This document shows, piece by piece, positions 1 to 6,207 of a DNA stretch of 15,066 nucleotides. Location of the stretch: positions 1 through 15,066 of the forward strand of contig CAKQDQ010000053.1 of the NCBI GenBank assembly GCA_934229335.1. Reading direction: 5' to 3'. Source of the stretch: an uncultured Prevotella sp. (GTDB taxonomy: Bacteria > Bacteroidota > Bacteroidia > Bacteroidales > Bacteroidaceae). How positions within the stretch are numbered: the first letter of the stretch is position 1; the number at the start of each line of letters is the position of its first letter. The notes under the pieces are model-generated. The model was not told where the DNA came from and did not search any database. It was given only the letters and a program-made list of their open reading frames with translations. The translations under genes and the position numbers were made by a program.

Positions 1-1204
1 GCGTAAGAGGTTCTGCAACTGCCGCGAGATGGTTCATGCTTTGCTCTAATTCCTCTACCCCTATGTATGCGTCTTTCGTCAACAGTGTGGCCCTTTTTAC
101 TACATTGTTCAACTCGCGCAAATTACCGGGCCAGTCATATCTCATCATCATCTCCGTAGCCTTATGGTCAAAGCCCGACACGTTGCGACCCAATTCTTTG
201 TTAGCATGACGCAAGAAGAGGTCGGCAAAGAGCAACAAGTCCGCCCCACGGTCTTTCAATGCTGGCATGGTTATAGTAAACTCGTTGATGCGATGATAAA
301 GATCTTCTCTGAATTTTCCTTCCTGTACACGCTGCGCAAGGTTTTCGTTTGTGGCGCACACCAGACGTATGTCTATCTCCACCTCTTTCGTTCCGCCTAA
401 CGGACGTATTTTACGCTCCTGCAAGGCACGCAGCAGTTGCACCTGCACCTCATAGTTAAGGTTGCCCACTTCGTCAAGAAACAGCGTGCCACCGTTAGCT
501 ATTTCAAACGCTCCCTTCTTGTCTTGTTCGGCTCCTGTGAATGCCCCTCTTACGTGTCCAAACAGTTCTGACACCGCCACATCCTTTGGTATGGCACCGC
601 AGTCAAGCGCGAAGAATGGCTTAGCGCATCGAGTGCTTAGCTCGTGTATGCGGTGAGCCACGTACTCTTTGCCCGCACCACTGGCACCAAGTATCAGTAC
701 CGACATCGGTGTTGGCGCAACGAGTGCTACGAAGTCATAGAGTTTCTTTGACGCCTCGCTCTCTCCCTCTATGTATTTTGGTAGCTGTCCCTCTGCCGTC
801 TTCTTCTCTTTCTTCGGTTGACTTATGGGTATGCTGTCATCTTCATGCTTCAGCGCGTCTGTTATCTTATCCATCAACACGTCTGGCGAGAATGGTTTGG
901 CTATATAGTCTGTAGCTCCTGACTTCATGGCGAGCACTACATTCTGCACCTCCGCATAGCTTGTCATGACGATAAAGGGCACGCTGATGGCGTGTTTTCT
1001 CAACCATTGCAGGAGCACCATACCGTCATGGTCGGGAAGTCGCATATCAGACAGCACCAGATGCCACGTCTTTCCGTCCTCAAAACGCTGTAAGGCAGCC
1101 TTCACCGTGGTGACTCTCTCTGTGGCATAGCCTTTTCTGTCAAGGAACTTCTGTATTATGGTGCCGAACGTCAAGTCGTCTTCTACTATTAATATGTTGT
1201 TCAT
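1..1204 (-). CDS. Sigma-54-dependent response regulator, NtrC family (3' end cut by window edge)
   Basis: My translation from ATG at 1204 gives 401 residues with no stop before base 1, so the C-terminal end lies outside the window. Residues 1-115 form a receiver domain: acidic pair D9/D10, phospho-acceptor D53 in [10 protein letters not shown], and K103 in IAKPF. Residues about 145-390 form an AAA+ sigma-54 interaction domain: Walker A GASGAGKE at 173-180, the sigma-54 contact loop GAFTGA at 220-225, Walker B LFLDEV at 241-246, and the R-finger region REDLYHRIN near 299-307. The missing part should be the short Fis-type DNA-binding helix-turn-helix. By family, a partner histidine kinase phosphorylates D53 and the AAA+ ring then opens sigma-54 promoters. 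No kinase gene is visible here; it may lie to the left. Walker A differs slightly from the common GESGTGKE but keeps the essential GK. Target genes cannot be told from the window. Confidence 0.95.
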   Translation of the reverse strand, partial: MNNILIVEDDLTFGTIIQKFLDRKGYATERVTTVKAALQRFEDGKTWHLVLSDMRLPDHDGMVLLQWLRKHAISVPFIVMTSYAEVQNVVLAMKSGATDYIAKPFSPDVLMDKITDALKHEDDSIPISQPKKEKKTAEGQLPKYIEGESEASKKLYDFVALVAPTPMSVLILGASGAGKEYVAHRIHELSTRCAKPFFALDCGAIPKDVAVSELFGHVRGAFTGAEQDKKGAFEIANGGTLFLDEVGNLNYEVQVQLLRALQERKIRPLGGTKEVEIDIRLVCATNENLAQRVQEGKFREDLYHRINEFTITMPALKDRGADLLLFADLFLRHANKELGRNVSGFDHKATEMMMRYDWPGNLRELNNVVKRATLLTKDAYIGVEELEQSMNHLAAVAEPLT

Positions 1205-1310
1205 CCTCGTACAATCTTTTTGCTGTTATCTTCTAAATAGTCTCTAAATATAACAAGGCTAATTTATAAAACTACTGTTGATAACATTATCCCAAACACA
1301 AATAATGCCG

Positions 1311-1347
1311 ACAAGGGGCAATGATCTGATAGACCAAAGCCCCTTGT
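1311..1347 (-). terminator. Hairpin downstream of the DUF349 gene, possible terminator
   Basis: A perfect 9-bp inverted repeat (ACAAGGGGC at 1311-1319, GCCCCTTGT at 1339-1347) has a 19-nt loop and lies 35 bp past the DUF349 stop. On the minus strand the following bases are only moderately T-rich, so it could be a weak terminator or a processing hairpin in front of the response regulator. On the plus strand the following bases are T-rich, but no plus-strand gene ends here. Confidence 0.4.
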
Positions 1348-1381
1348 TTGCTTTTGTTATATCACTATTAAACAAGCGATA

Positions 1382-3130
1382 TTATTCCTTTATCGCCTTA
1401 ATCTTCTTTTTAAGCAGGTCAAGCTCGTCGCGCAGTTTATCTGCCTTGCGGTTCATCTCGTCAATGAGCGAGTTACCCTTCTTGCTACTTGCTGAAAGGA
1501 AGTTAAGGTTTGTCTCGTAGTTTGCAAGCTCTGCCTTCATAGCATCATAACGACGCTGCAGACGAATACGCTCACTGTCTACCGCTGCCTCGCCACGCTT
1601 TGCCACTTCCTTCATGCCTTGCTTAAAGTCCTTCAGGCGACGGTCGGCACGTGTTTTGTTCAACTTCTTGTATACATCGTCAAGAGCTGCGTGATAAGCC
1701 TCATAGAGCTTGTCTTTCTCTTTGAACGGTACATGACCGATAGAGTTAAACTCTTCTGTCAGTGCCTGTATTTTTTTGCGCAGGTCGTCAGTCTCTTCCT
1801 CACACAGAGCTTTCAGCTTCTCTACTACCTCATTCTTCTTCTTGAGGTTCTCTTGCTGCTCATTGCGCTCACCAGCGTTTGCGGCATTACGTGCTCCGAA
1901 GAACTTATCGCACGCTGCAATAAACTCCTTCCATAGTGCATCGCCTATCTTACGTGGCACCATACCAACGTTCTTCCACTCTTTCTGAAGCTGTACGAGC
2001 TTCTCTGCGGTAGCCTTCCAGTCGGTGCTGTCTTGCAGAGCCTGTGCTTGTTTTACCAATGCTTCCTTCTTATCAATGTTCTCTTGGAAACGAGAACGCA
2101 GCTCATTGAAGAACTCATTTTTAGCAACGAAGAACTGGTCGCACGCTGTACGGAAACGGTCGAATATCTTTACGTTCATCGCCTTTGGCGCAAAGCCGAT
2201 AGTCTTCCACTCAGCTTGCAGTGCGATCACCTCTTTTGCCTTTGCCTCCCAGTCAGCAGCGGTCTTGCAGTCAGCGGTAGAAATCATCTCTACCTTATCA
2301 CACAGCTCGCTCTTCTTGGCGAGGTTGTCTTCCTGCTCCTGCTTTATTGCCTCATAGTGTGCAGCGTGTTTGCGGTTTATCACCGTGCTTGCCTGCTTGA
2401 ATCGTGTCCATATCTGCTCACGCAGCTCTTTGGCTACAGGTCCGATCTCACGGTACTGGTTGTGCAGTTCCTGTAGCTGGTGGAACGCGCTTATCACGTC
2501 TTCCTCGTCAGCAAGCTTCTCAGCAGCCTCACAGATTGCTGTCTTCATTTCAAGATTCTTCTTGAAGTCATATTCGCGAGCCTCAAAATTCATCTTCAGC
2601 AGGTCGTAGAACTGCTCCTGAACGAGCTTGTAGTTATTCCACAGCTCAGTAGCATTCTCTGCAGGAACGAGCTTCAACTCTTTCCATTCCTGTTGCAGCT
2701 GCTTCACCTCCTGAAAGGCATTGGCAGCATCTTCAGGTGTAGTGGTCAGTTCCTTTATTCTTTCTATTATCTCTTGCTTGCGCTTTAGGTTACTTTGTTT
2801 CTCCTCTTCCTGCTTCTGAATAGCCTGCTGTCTGCGTTCCTTAATAACGTTCATAGCAGTCTTAAACTCTTCTTCCGCTGGGTTAGGCAGTACTACATAC
2901 TGCATTGGGTCGCCTCCTCCGTCAAGGTATGCCTTCTGTGCAGCGTCATTTTCAGCTGTCAGAAAACGGTAGAACACGGTCTTCAGGTGCTCCATTTCTG
3001 GCTTAGTAGCTTCTTCTTCTCCCTGTGCCAGTTCTTTCACACGTGCGACTACTTCCTCCTTGGAGGTGTAAAGACGCTTCTCTGGAGCCACTTCCTGTGG
3101 CTGCTGCGTCATCTCTTGAGACTCCATCAT
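1382..3130 (-). CDS. DUF349 repeat protein (582 aa)
   Basis: This is a soluble, highly charged, mostly helical protein with no signal peptide or membrane segment, so it is probably cytoplasmic. It has five DUF349 repeats. The recurring core L-Q-x-E-W-K-x-I-G-x-V-P is at about residues 144-156, 219-231, 303-315, 379-391 and 456-468, and each is followed by an aromatic helix such as W-x-x-F. The N-terminal 120 residues are rich in Glu and Gln, and residues 490-582 are a charged coiled-coil-like tail ending in lysines. DUF349 proteins of this length are common in Bacteroidota and their biochemical role is not established, so I assign none. The ORF begins ATG ATG; either could initiate. A good Bacteroidota promoter lies about 140 bp upstream, giving a long leader. 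The gene is divergent from the MATE transporter. Confidence 0.93.
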   Translation of the reverse strand: MMESQEMTQQPQEVAPEKRLYTSKEEVVARVKELAQGEEEATKPEMEHLKTVFYRFLTAENDAAQKAYLDGGGDPMQYVVLPNPAEEEFKTAMNVIKERRQQAIQKQEEEKQSNLKRKQEIIERIKELTTTPEDAANAFQEVKQLQQEWKELKLVPAENATELWNNYKLVQEQFYDLLKMNFEAREYDFKKNLEMKTAICEAAEKLADEEDVISAFHQLQELHNQYREIGPVAKELREQIWTRFKQASTVINRKHAAHYEAIKQEQEDNLAKKSELCDKVEMISTADCKTAADWEAKAKEVIALQAEWKTIGFAPKAMNVKIFDRFRTACDQFFVAKNEFFNELRSRFQENIDKKEALVKQAQALQDSTDWKATAEKLVQLQKEWKNVGMVPRKIGDALWKEFIAACDKFFGARNAANAGERNEQQENLKKKNEVVEKLKALCEEETDDLRKKIQALTEEFNSIGHVPFKEKDKLYEAYHAALDDVYKKLNKTRADRRLKDFKQGMKEVAKRGEAAVDSERIRLQRRYDAMKAELANYETNLNFLSASSKKGNSLIDEMNRKADKLRDELDLLKKKIKAIKE

Positions 3131-3269
3131 TTTTCTTTTTGTTAATGATTCGATGTACTTAGCCCTCTATAGTGGTGACTGTGGCGATGTGTTGTTTGTT
3201 AAGTTTATTATAATGCTGATAGTTTCCGCCGTCACCAAGGGCGCATTTCTTTATGTAAAATTTTTGGTA

Positions 3270-3301
3270 CAAAAGTACTTAAAAGATTTTATATGGGCAA
3301 A
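3270..3301 (-). promoter_or_regulatory. Bacteroidota-type promoter for the DUF349 gene
   Basis: Read on the minus strand, TTTG (3301-3298) is followed after exactly 20 bp by TACTTTTG (3277-3270). This matches the -33 TTTG and -7 TAnnTTTG elements of Bacteroidota housekeeping promoters at the expected spacing. Transcription would start near 3263, leaving a 5' leader of about 130 nt before the ATG at 3130. Confidence 0.6.
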
Positions 3302-3352
3302 ACATTTTAAGAAAAAATCCCTTTTCTGCTGCATTTTTCGCATAAAATGCAC

Positions 3353-3360
3353 TACCTTTG
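3353..3360 (+). promoter_or_regulatory. -7 promoter box of the MATE gene
   Basis: TACCTTTG matches the Bacteroidota -7 consensus TAnnTTTG and lies 20 bp before the ATG at 3381. No clear TTTG is found 19-21 bp upstream, so the -33 element is weak or absent. The predicted start site leaves a leader of only about 14 nt. This supports the ATG at 3381 over the more upstream in-frame start at 3153. Confidence 0.5.
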
Positions 3361-3380
3361 CAGTCTATTTGATAGGTATC

Positions 3381-4721
3381 ATGAATAAAAATATATTACA
3401 CTTAGCGTTGCCTTCCATTGTTTCTAATATCACGGTGCCCCTCCTTGGGCTTGTTGACGTGACTATTACTGGGCATATGGGCGACGCACGTTACATGGCG
3501 GCGATTGCTGTTGGCTCTATGATTTTCAATATCATATACTGGCTTTTCGCCTTCTTGCGCTTTGGCACTGGTGGCATGACAGCGCAGAGTTATGGTGAGG
3601 CTACCGCCAAAAACGCCTCTCTCTCCCACCCTGTCATGTCGTCTTTTGAAGACTGTTGCCACATTCTGTTGCGTGCGCAGCTGACGTGTGGCATCATGGC
3701 TCTGCTGTTGCTGCTGTTTCAGCAACCGTTGTTCGCCCTCGCCATGTGGTTTATTGCACCTGAAGCGCAGTTACAGCCTATTATCCATACTTATTTTAAT
3801 ATATGTATCTGGGGCACTCTGCCGTCGTTGTCTCTCTATGCCTTCACGGGATGGTTTGTGGGTATGCAGAATACTACGCTGCCTATGGTCATCTCTATCA
3901 CGCAGAATGTGGTGAACATCTGCCTCTCGTGCCTCTTTGTCTACGGCATGGGAATGAAGATAGAGGGTGTGGCTATGGGCACACTGCTCGCCCAGTGGTG
4001 TGGTGTCGTCATGGCGTTGCTGATGGTTCGCTTCAGATATGCCGCCATGTGGCGTAGCGTAAGGTTGAAGGGGGCTGTACGCATTGAGCAGATGAAGAGG
4101 TTTTTCCTTGTAAACCGCACCTTGTTCTACCGCACCCTGTTTCTTGTTGCCGTGAATCTCTATATCATCGTGGCGGGTGCCAAAAGCGGTGCCGTTATAT
4201 TAGCTGTCAACTCTGTATTGATGCAGATGTTTATTCTCTACACATACGTCATGGATGGCTTTGCCTTTGCTGCCGAAGCTCTCTGCGGACGCTATTATGG
4301 TGCCAAGGACTCACGTCTGTTTAGCCTTGCGCTTCGTGGTGTCTGGCTCTGGGGATTAGGTCTTACCACTTGTTACACCATTGCCTATGCCGTTGGTGGT
4401 GAGGCTTTTCTTGCCATGCTGACTGACGACGCTACCATACGTCACGCTGCCACGGCATACCTGACGTGGGCTATCGCCATTCCATTCTGTGGCATAGCGG
4501 CTTTTGTTTGGGACGGTGTCTTTGTTGGCATCACTAACACCAAGGGTATGTTGTGGGGCACGTTCTGCGGTGCTACGGCTTTCTTCGCCTCTTACTTCGC
4601 ACTGCGTGGCTATATCGGCAACCATGCTTTGTGGCTTGCCTTCTGTGCTTACCTGTTCATGAGGGGGGCTGCACAACAGGTGATTTACTATAAGGAAAGG
4701 AAGGACTTTTTCAACTGTTGA
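3381..4721 (+). CDS. MATE-family multidrug efflux transporter, DinF-like (446 aa)
   Basis: This is an inner-membrane antiporter of the MATE family, which exports drugs or toxic organic cations in exchange for Na+ or H+. From the ATG at 3381 the protein opens with MNKNILHLALPSIVSNITVP and then LLGLVDVTITGHMGD. That is the classic MATE helix-1 signature, with the conserved acidic D26 in the cation-coupling position of the DinF branch. The conserved stretch GSMIFNIIYWLFAFLRFGTGG and the AQSYG motif follow. About 12 hydrophobic segments are spread over the length, the usual MATE number, and the second half restarts near FYRTLFLVAVNLYIIVAGAKSGA. The open frame extends upstream to 3153, but that stretch carries the divergent promoters and does not look like protein. 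AGG just before the ATG may serve as ribosome site. Substrate is unknown. The gene stands alone. Confidence 0.93.
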   Translation: MNKNILHLALPSIVSNITVPLLGLVDVTITGHMGDARYMAAIAVGSMIFNIIYWLFAFLRFGTGGMTAQSYGEATAKNASLSHPVMSSFEDCCHILLRAQLTCGIMALLLLLFQQPLFALAMWFIAPEAQLQPIIHTYFNICIWGTLPSLSLYAFTGWFVGMQNTTLPMVISITQNVVNICLSCLFVYGMGMKIEGVAMGTLLAQWCGVVMALLMVRFRYAAMWRSVRLKGAVRIEQMKRFFLVNRTLFYRTLFLVAVNLYIIVAGAKSGAVILAVNSVLMQMFILYTYVMDGFAFAAEALCGRYYGAKDSRLFSLALRGVWLWGLGLTTCYTIAYAVGGEAFLAMLTDDATIRHAATAYLTWAIAIPFCGIAAFVWDGVFVGITNTKGMLWGTFCGATAFFASYFALRGYIGNHALWLAFCAYLFMRGAAQQVIYYKERKDFFNC

Positions 4722-4757
4722 CGGTCTATACTAAGCCATGAGTGTACGCTTTGTTTC

Positions 4758-4806
4758 ATAACGCCAAAGGGAGGCTATTTTGTCACCTCTACGATTTGGG
4801 CGTTAT
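4758..4806. repeat. Imperfect inverted repeat (hairpin) between MATE and nuclease genes
   Basis: ATAACGCCAAA (4758-4768) pairs with TTTGGGCGTTAT (4795-4806), with one bulged base. Inside, GAGG (4771-4774) pairs with CCTC (4786-4789) around an 11-nt loop. It lies 37 bp past the MATE stop and touches the 22-bp tandem repeats. There is no T-run after it on the plus strand, so it is not a standard intrinsic terminator. It could be an RNA structure protecting the MATE 3' end, or a protein-binding palindrome. Confidence 0.5.
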
Positions 4807-4870
4807 CGCAATGCGAAAGCTATGATATCGCAATGCGAAAGCTATGATATCGTAATGCGAAAGCTATGTT
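4805..4870. repeat. Three 22-bp tandem direct repeats upstream of the nuclease
   Basis: Three adjacent copies occur at 4805-4826, 4827-4848 and 4849-4870, followed by a partial fourth (ATCGTAACGA, 4871-4880). Copies 1 and 2 are identical; copy 3 differs at two positions. Each contains the near-palindrome TCGCAATGCGA followed by AAGCTATG. The 22-bp period is two helical turns, so equivalent bases face the same side of DNA. The period is not a multiple of three, which argues against coding. The third copy covers the place where a -33 element would sit for the TATTTTTG box at 4885, so the array looks like an operator or activator site. Confidence 0.85.
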
Positions 4871-4884
4871 ATCGTAACGACACT

Positions 4885-4892
4885 TATTTTTG
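4885..4892 (+). promoter_or_regulatory. -7 promoter box of the nuclease gene
   Basis: TATTTTTG fits TAnnTTTG and lies 37 bp before the ATG at 4930. The -33 position (about 4861-4866) shows no TTTG and falls inside the third 22-bp repeat, as would suit an activator-dependent or repressor-controlled promoter. The AT-rich stretch between box and ATG would be the leader. Confidence 0.45.
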
Positions 4893-4929
4893 CTACAAGA
4901 AAAATAAACATATTAAAATACTTAAAGAC

Positions 4930-5829
4930 ATGAATTCTCCTATTAAAATTCTATTCGGAACGCTGTTCCTTGCGGTAGCTCTCGTTGCTGGCAATGCCGT
5001 TACAAGTGGTGACAACACGGACCATGACGCGCAACAGGACAATGGTACTGTTACTACTCAAGTTGACAATGGCAACTCCTCCAGAGGGCACAATGACAAA
5101 GGTGGCACCGCTGCCTCAACAAAGGGTGACGCTAAGCTGCTCGTAACGAAGATTCTGCGTGGGGCGAATATCTCTGAAAAGGAGATTATATCGCTAAAGC
5201 GTGCTGGATATATTGCCGCATATAACCCTGCCGTGAAGATTCCTGTATGGGTGGCTTGGAATCTTACCGATACTAACTGTGACGGTCCTTACAAGCGTGA
5301 TGGACAGAAGTTTAACGCTGACATGGATGTTCCTGCGCCACGAGCGGAGCATTTAGACTATGTCAACAGTGGCTACGACCGGGGGCACATGTGCCCATCG
5401 GCTGACTGTAGATGGAGCGAGGAAGCACAGCAGCAATCGTTTCTGCTTACTAATATATGTCCGCAGCTGCACAATCTTAACGCTGGCGACTGGAAAGAGC
5501 TGGAGGAACGCTGTCGCACATGGGCTGAGGAGTACGGAAGCATATATATTGTGTGCGGACCAATACTGCTGAACAAGCGTCATAAGACTATTGGCAAGAA
5601 TAAGATTACGGTGCCTGAGGCGTTCTTTAAGGTGGTGCTTCGCACTGGCAAGAAGCCTGCGGCAATAGGCTTTATCTACCGCAATGAGAGAGCGAACAAG
5701 ACGATGTCGTCATACGTTAACAGCGTAGATGAGGTGGAGCGTATCACGGGACTCGACTTCTTCTCTTCGCTTCCTGATAACATTGAGAATAAGGTGGAGG
5801 CTAAGGCTGACCTCAGCGACTGGAAGTAA
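4930..5829 (+). CDS. Secreted DNA/RNA non-specific endonuclease (299 aa)
   Basis: This belongs to the beta-beta-alpha-metal nuclease family (Serratia nuclease/NucA type), which cuts DNA and RNA without sequence preference using one Mg2+. The signature DRGH is at residues 150-153, with H153 the expected general base. The metal-binding Asn is N184 in HNLNAGDW and the conserved Glu is E192 in ELEER, spaced as in Serratia nuclease. Residues 1-22 are a signal peptide (basic start, hydrophobic core LFGTLFLAVALVA), so it acts outside the cytoplasm. Residues about 25-68 are a low-complexity Asp/Asn/Gly/Thr linker. I chose the ATG at 4930 because it begins the signal peptide and follows a -7 box; the open frame continues to a TTG at 4780, but that part runs through the hairpin and non-coding tandem repeats. 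Likely role is nucleic acid scavenging or degradation of extracellular DNA. Confidence 0.93.
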   Translation: MNSPIKILFGTLFLAVALVAGNAVTSGDNTDHDAQQDNGTVTTQVDNGNSSRGHNDKGGTAASTKGDAKLLVTKILRGANISEKEIISLKRAGYIAAYNPAVKIPVWVAWNLTDTNCDGPYKRDGQKFNADMDVPAPRAEHLDYVNSGYDRGHMCPSADCRWSEEAQQQSFLLTNICPQLHNLNAGDWKELEERCRTWAEEYGSIYIVCGPILLNKRHKTIGKNKITVPEAFFKVVLRTGKKPAAIGFIYRNERANKTMSSYVNSVDEVERITGLDFFSSLPDNIENKVEAKADLSDWK

Positions 5830-5892
5830 GGTGTTTTTTCAACATTACTAAGTTATTTTTTTAACATTATAGTCAAACAAAAATGATTTGAG

Positions 5893-5926
5893 AAAAGTAA
5901 TTACTGTGCTTCGCACTACTTTTATA
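5893..5926 (+). terminator. Possible terminator of the nuclease gene
   Basis: AAAAGTA (5893-5899) pairs with TACTTTT (5917-5923). An inner stem GTGC/GCAC closes a 3-nt loop, with a 6-nt bulge on the left side. The stem ends in TTTTATAA. This is a modest intrinsic terminator candidate 64 bp past the nuclease stop. Confidence 0.4.
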
Positions 5927-6053
5927 ACATTAATCACCATTAATCTAACATTAATCTCTTATTAATACCTTTGCTCTCGTATATATATACTCAAAAACAT
6001 CATCAGAGATAGATTAATGAAAGATTAATGTTAGATTAATGGTGATTAATGTT
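5926..6053. repeat. Large inverted repeat of helically phased ATTAAT boxes
   Basis: The left arm is 5926-5966 and the right arm 6013-6053, each 41 bp. The outer 32 bp are perfectly complementary and most of the inner 9 bp also match. The spacer (5967-6012) is 46 bp. Each arm has four copies of the self-complementary word ATTAAT, starting at 5929, 5939, 5950 and 5961 on the left and 6013, 6024, 6035 and 6045 on the right. The steps of 10, 11 and 11 bp are mirrored on the other side. One box per helical turn puts all four on one DNA face. This suggests cooperative binding of a protein or intrinsic bending; no binding protein can be named from sequence. Confidence 0.9.
5966..5973 (+). promoter_or_regulatory. 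Promoter-like -7 box inside the ATTAAT palindrome
   Basis: TACCTTTG is identical to the -7 box of the MATE gene. It overlaps by one base the last ATTAAT of the left arm. No TTTG occurs at the -33 position, which is occupied by ATTAAT boxes. A transcript would start near 5980 and run through the right arm to the terminator at 6193. Confidence 0.4.
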
Positions 6054-6193
6054 GAAAGATAAAAGCAACAAATATTATTTATATTCTCAAAATATTTTTG
6101 TTTGAGTATACATAAGCAATGTTGAACACTTACTTATACACAAAAACGCTCCCCTCTGTTTCTGTTTCATGAAACGGAGGGGAGCGTTTTTGT
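5980..6193 (+). ncRNA. Candidate small RNA (about 210 nt)
   Basis: The call rests on a -7 box at 5966-5973, no coding frame downstream, and a strong intrinsic terminator ending at 6193. No known RNA family is recognised. The 5' boundary is inferred from the -7 box and could be wrong by several bases. The alternative is that the region is only DNA-level regulatory sequence and is never transcribed on its own. Confidence 0.22.
6140..6193. terminator. Strong bidirectional intrinsic terminator
   Basis: A 23-bp stem (6140-6162 with 6171-6193) has one mismatch that is a G-U pair in RNA on the plus strand, and an 8-nt loop. The stem is GC-rich in the middle (CGCTCCCCTC) and has A5 on one side and T5 on the other, so it works in both directions. 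It ends transcription of the esterase gene (stop 15 bp away) and of anything coming from the nuclease side. Confidence 0.9.
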
Positions 6194-6207
6194 ATTAGAC
6201 TGTAGTG

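Larger units (their letters stand above)
5830..6207. other. Gene-free convergent intergenic region with dense repeats
   Basis: These 378 bp separate the 3' ends of the nuclease and esterase genes. I see no credible coding frame. In order it holds a small hairpin followed by T-rich sequence (5893-5926), a 41-bp inverted repeat of phased ATTAAT boxes (5926-6053) with a promoter-like TACCTTTG at its inner left edge, an AT-rich stretch with repeated CTCAAA/TTTGAG words (5986-6110), and a very strong bidirectional terminator (6140-6193). Confidence 0.85.

Noticed and set aside
1619..3145. Several plus-strand frames of 70-147 codons opposite the DUF349 gene
   Set aside because: They are antisense shadows, Leu/Phe/Ser-rich with no family resemblance; the minus-strand repeats are clear.
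3153..3380. N-terminal extension of the MATE protein
   Set aside because: The extra 76 codons cross promoter sequences and do not match the family; the canonical helix 1 begins right after the ATG at 3381.
4805..4880. CRISPR-like array
   Set aside because: The 22-bp units are directly adjacent with no unique spacers and no cas genes nearby.
4780..4929. N-terminal extension of the nuclease from a TTG start
   Set aside because: It runs through a hairpin and 22-bp repeats that shift frame each unit; the signal peptide begins at the ATG at 4930.
5926..6053. Invertible (phase-variable) promoter flanked by inverted repeats
   Set aside because: The spacer is only 46 bp, both flanking genes point towards the region so neither orientation would drive a gene, and no recombinase gene is present. 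Not excluded, but weakly supported.
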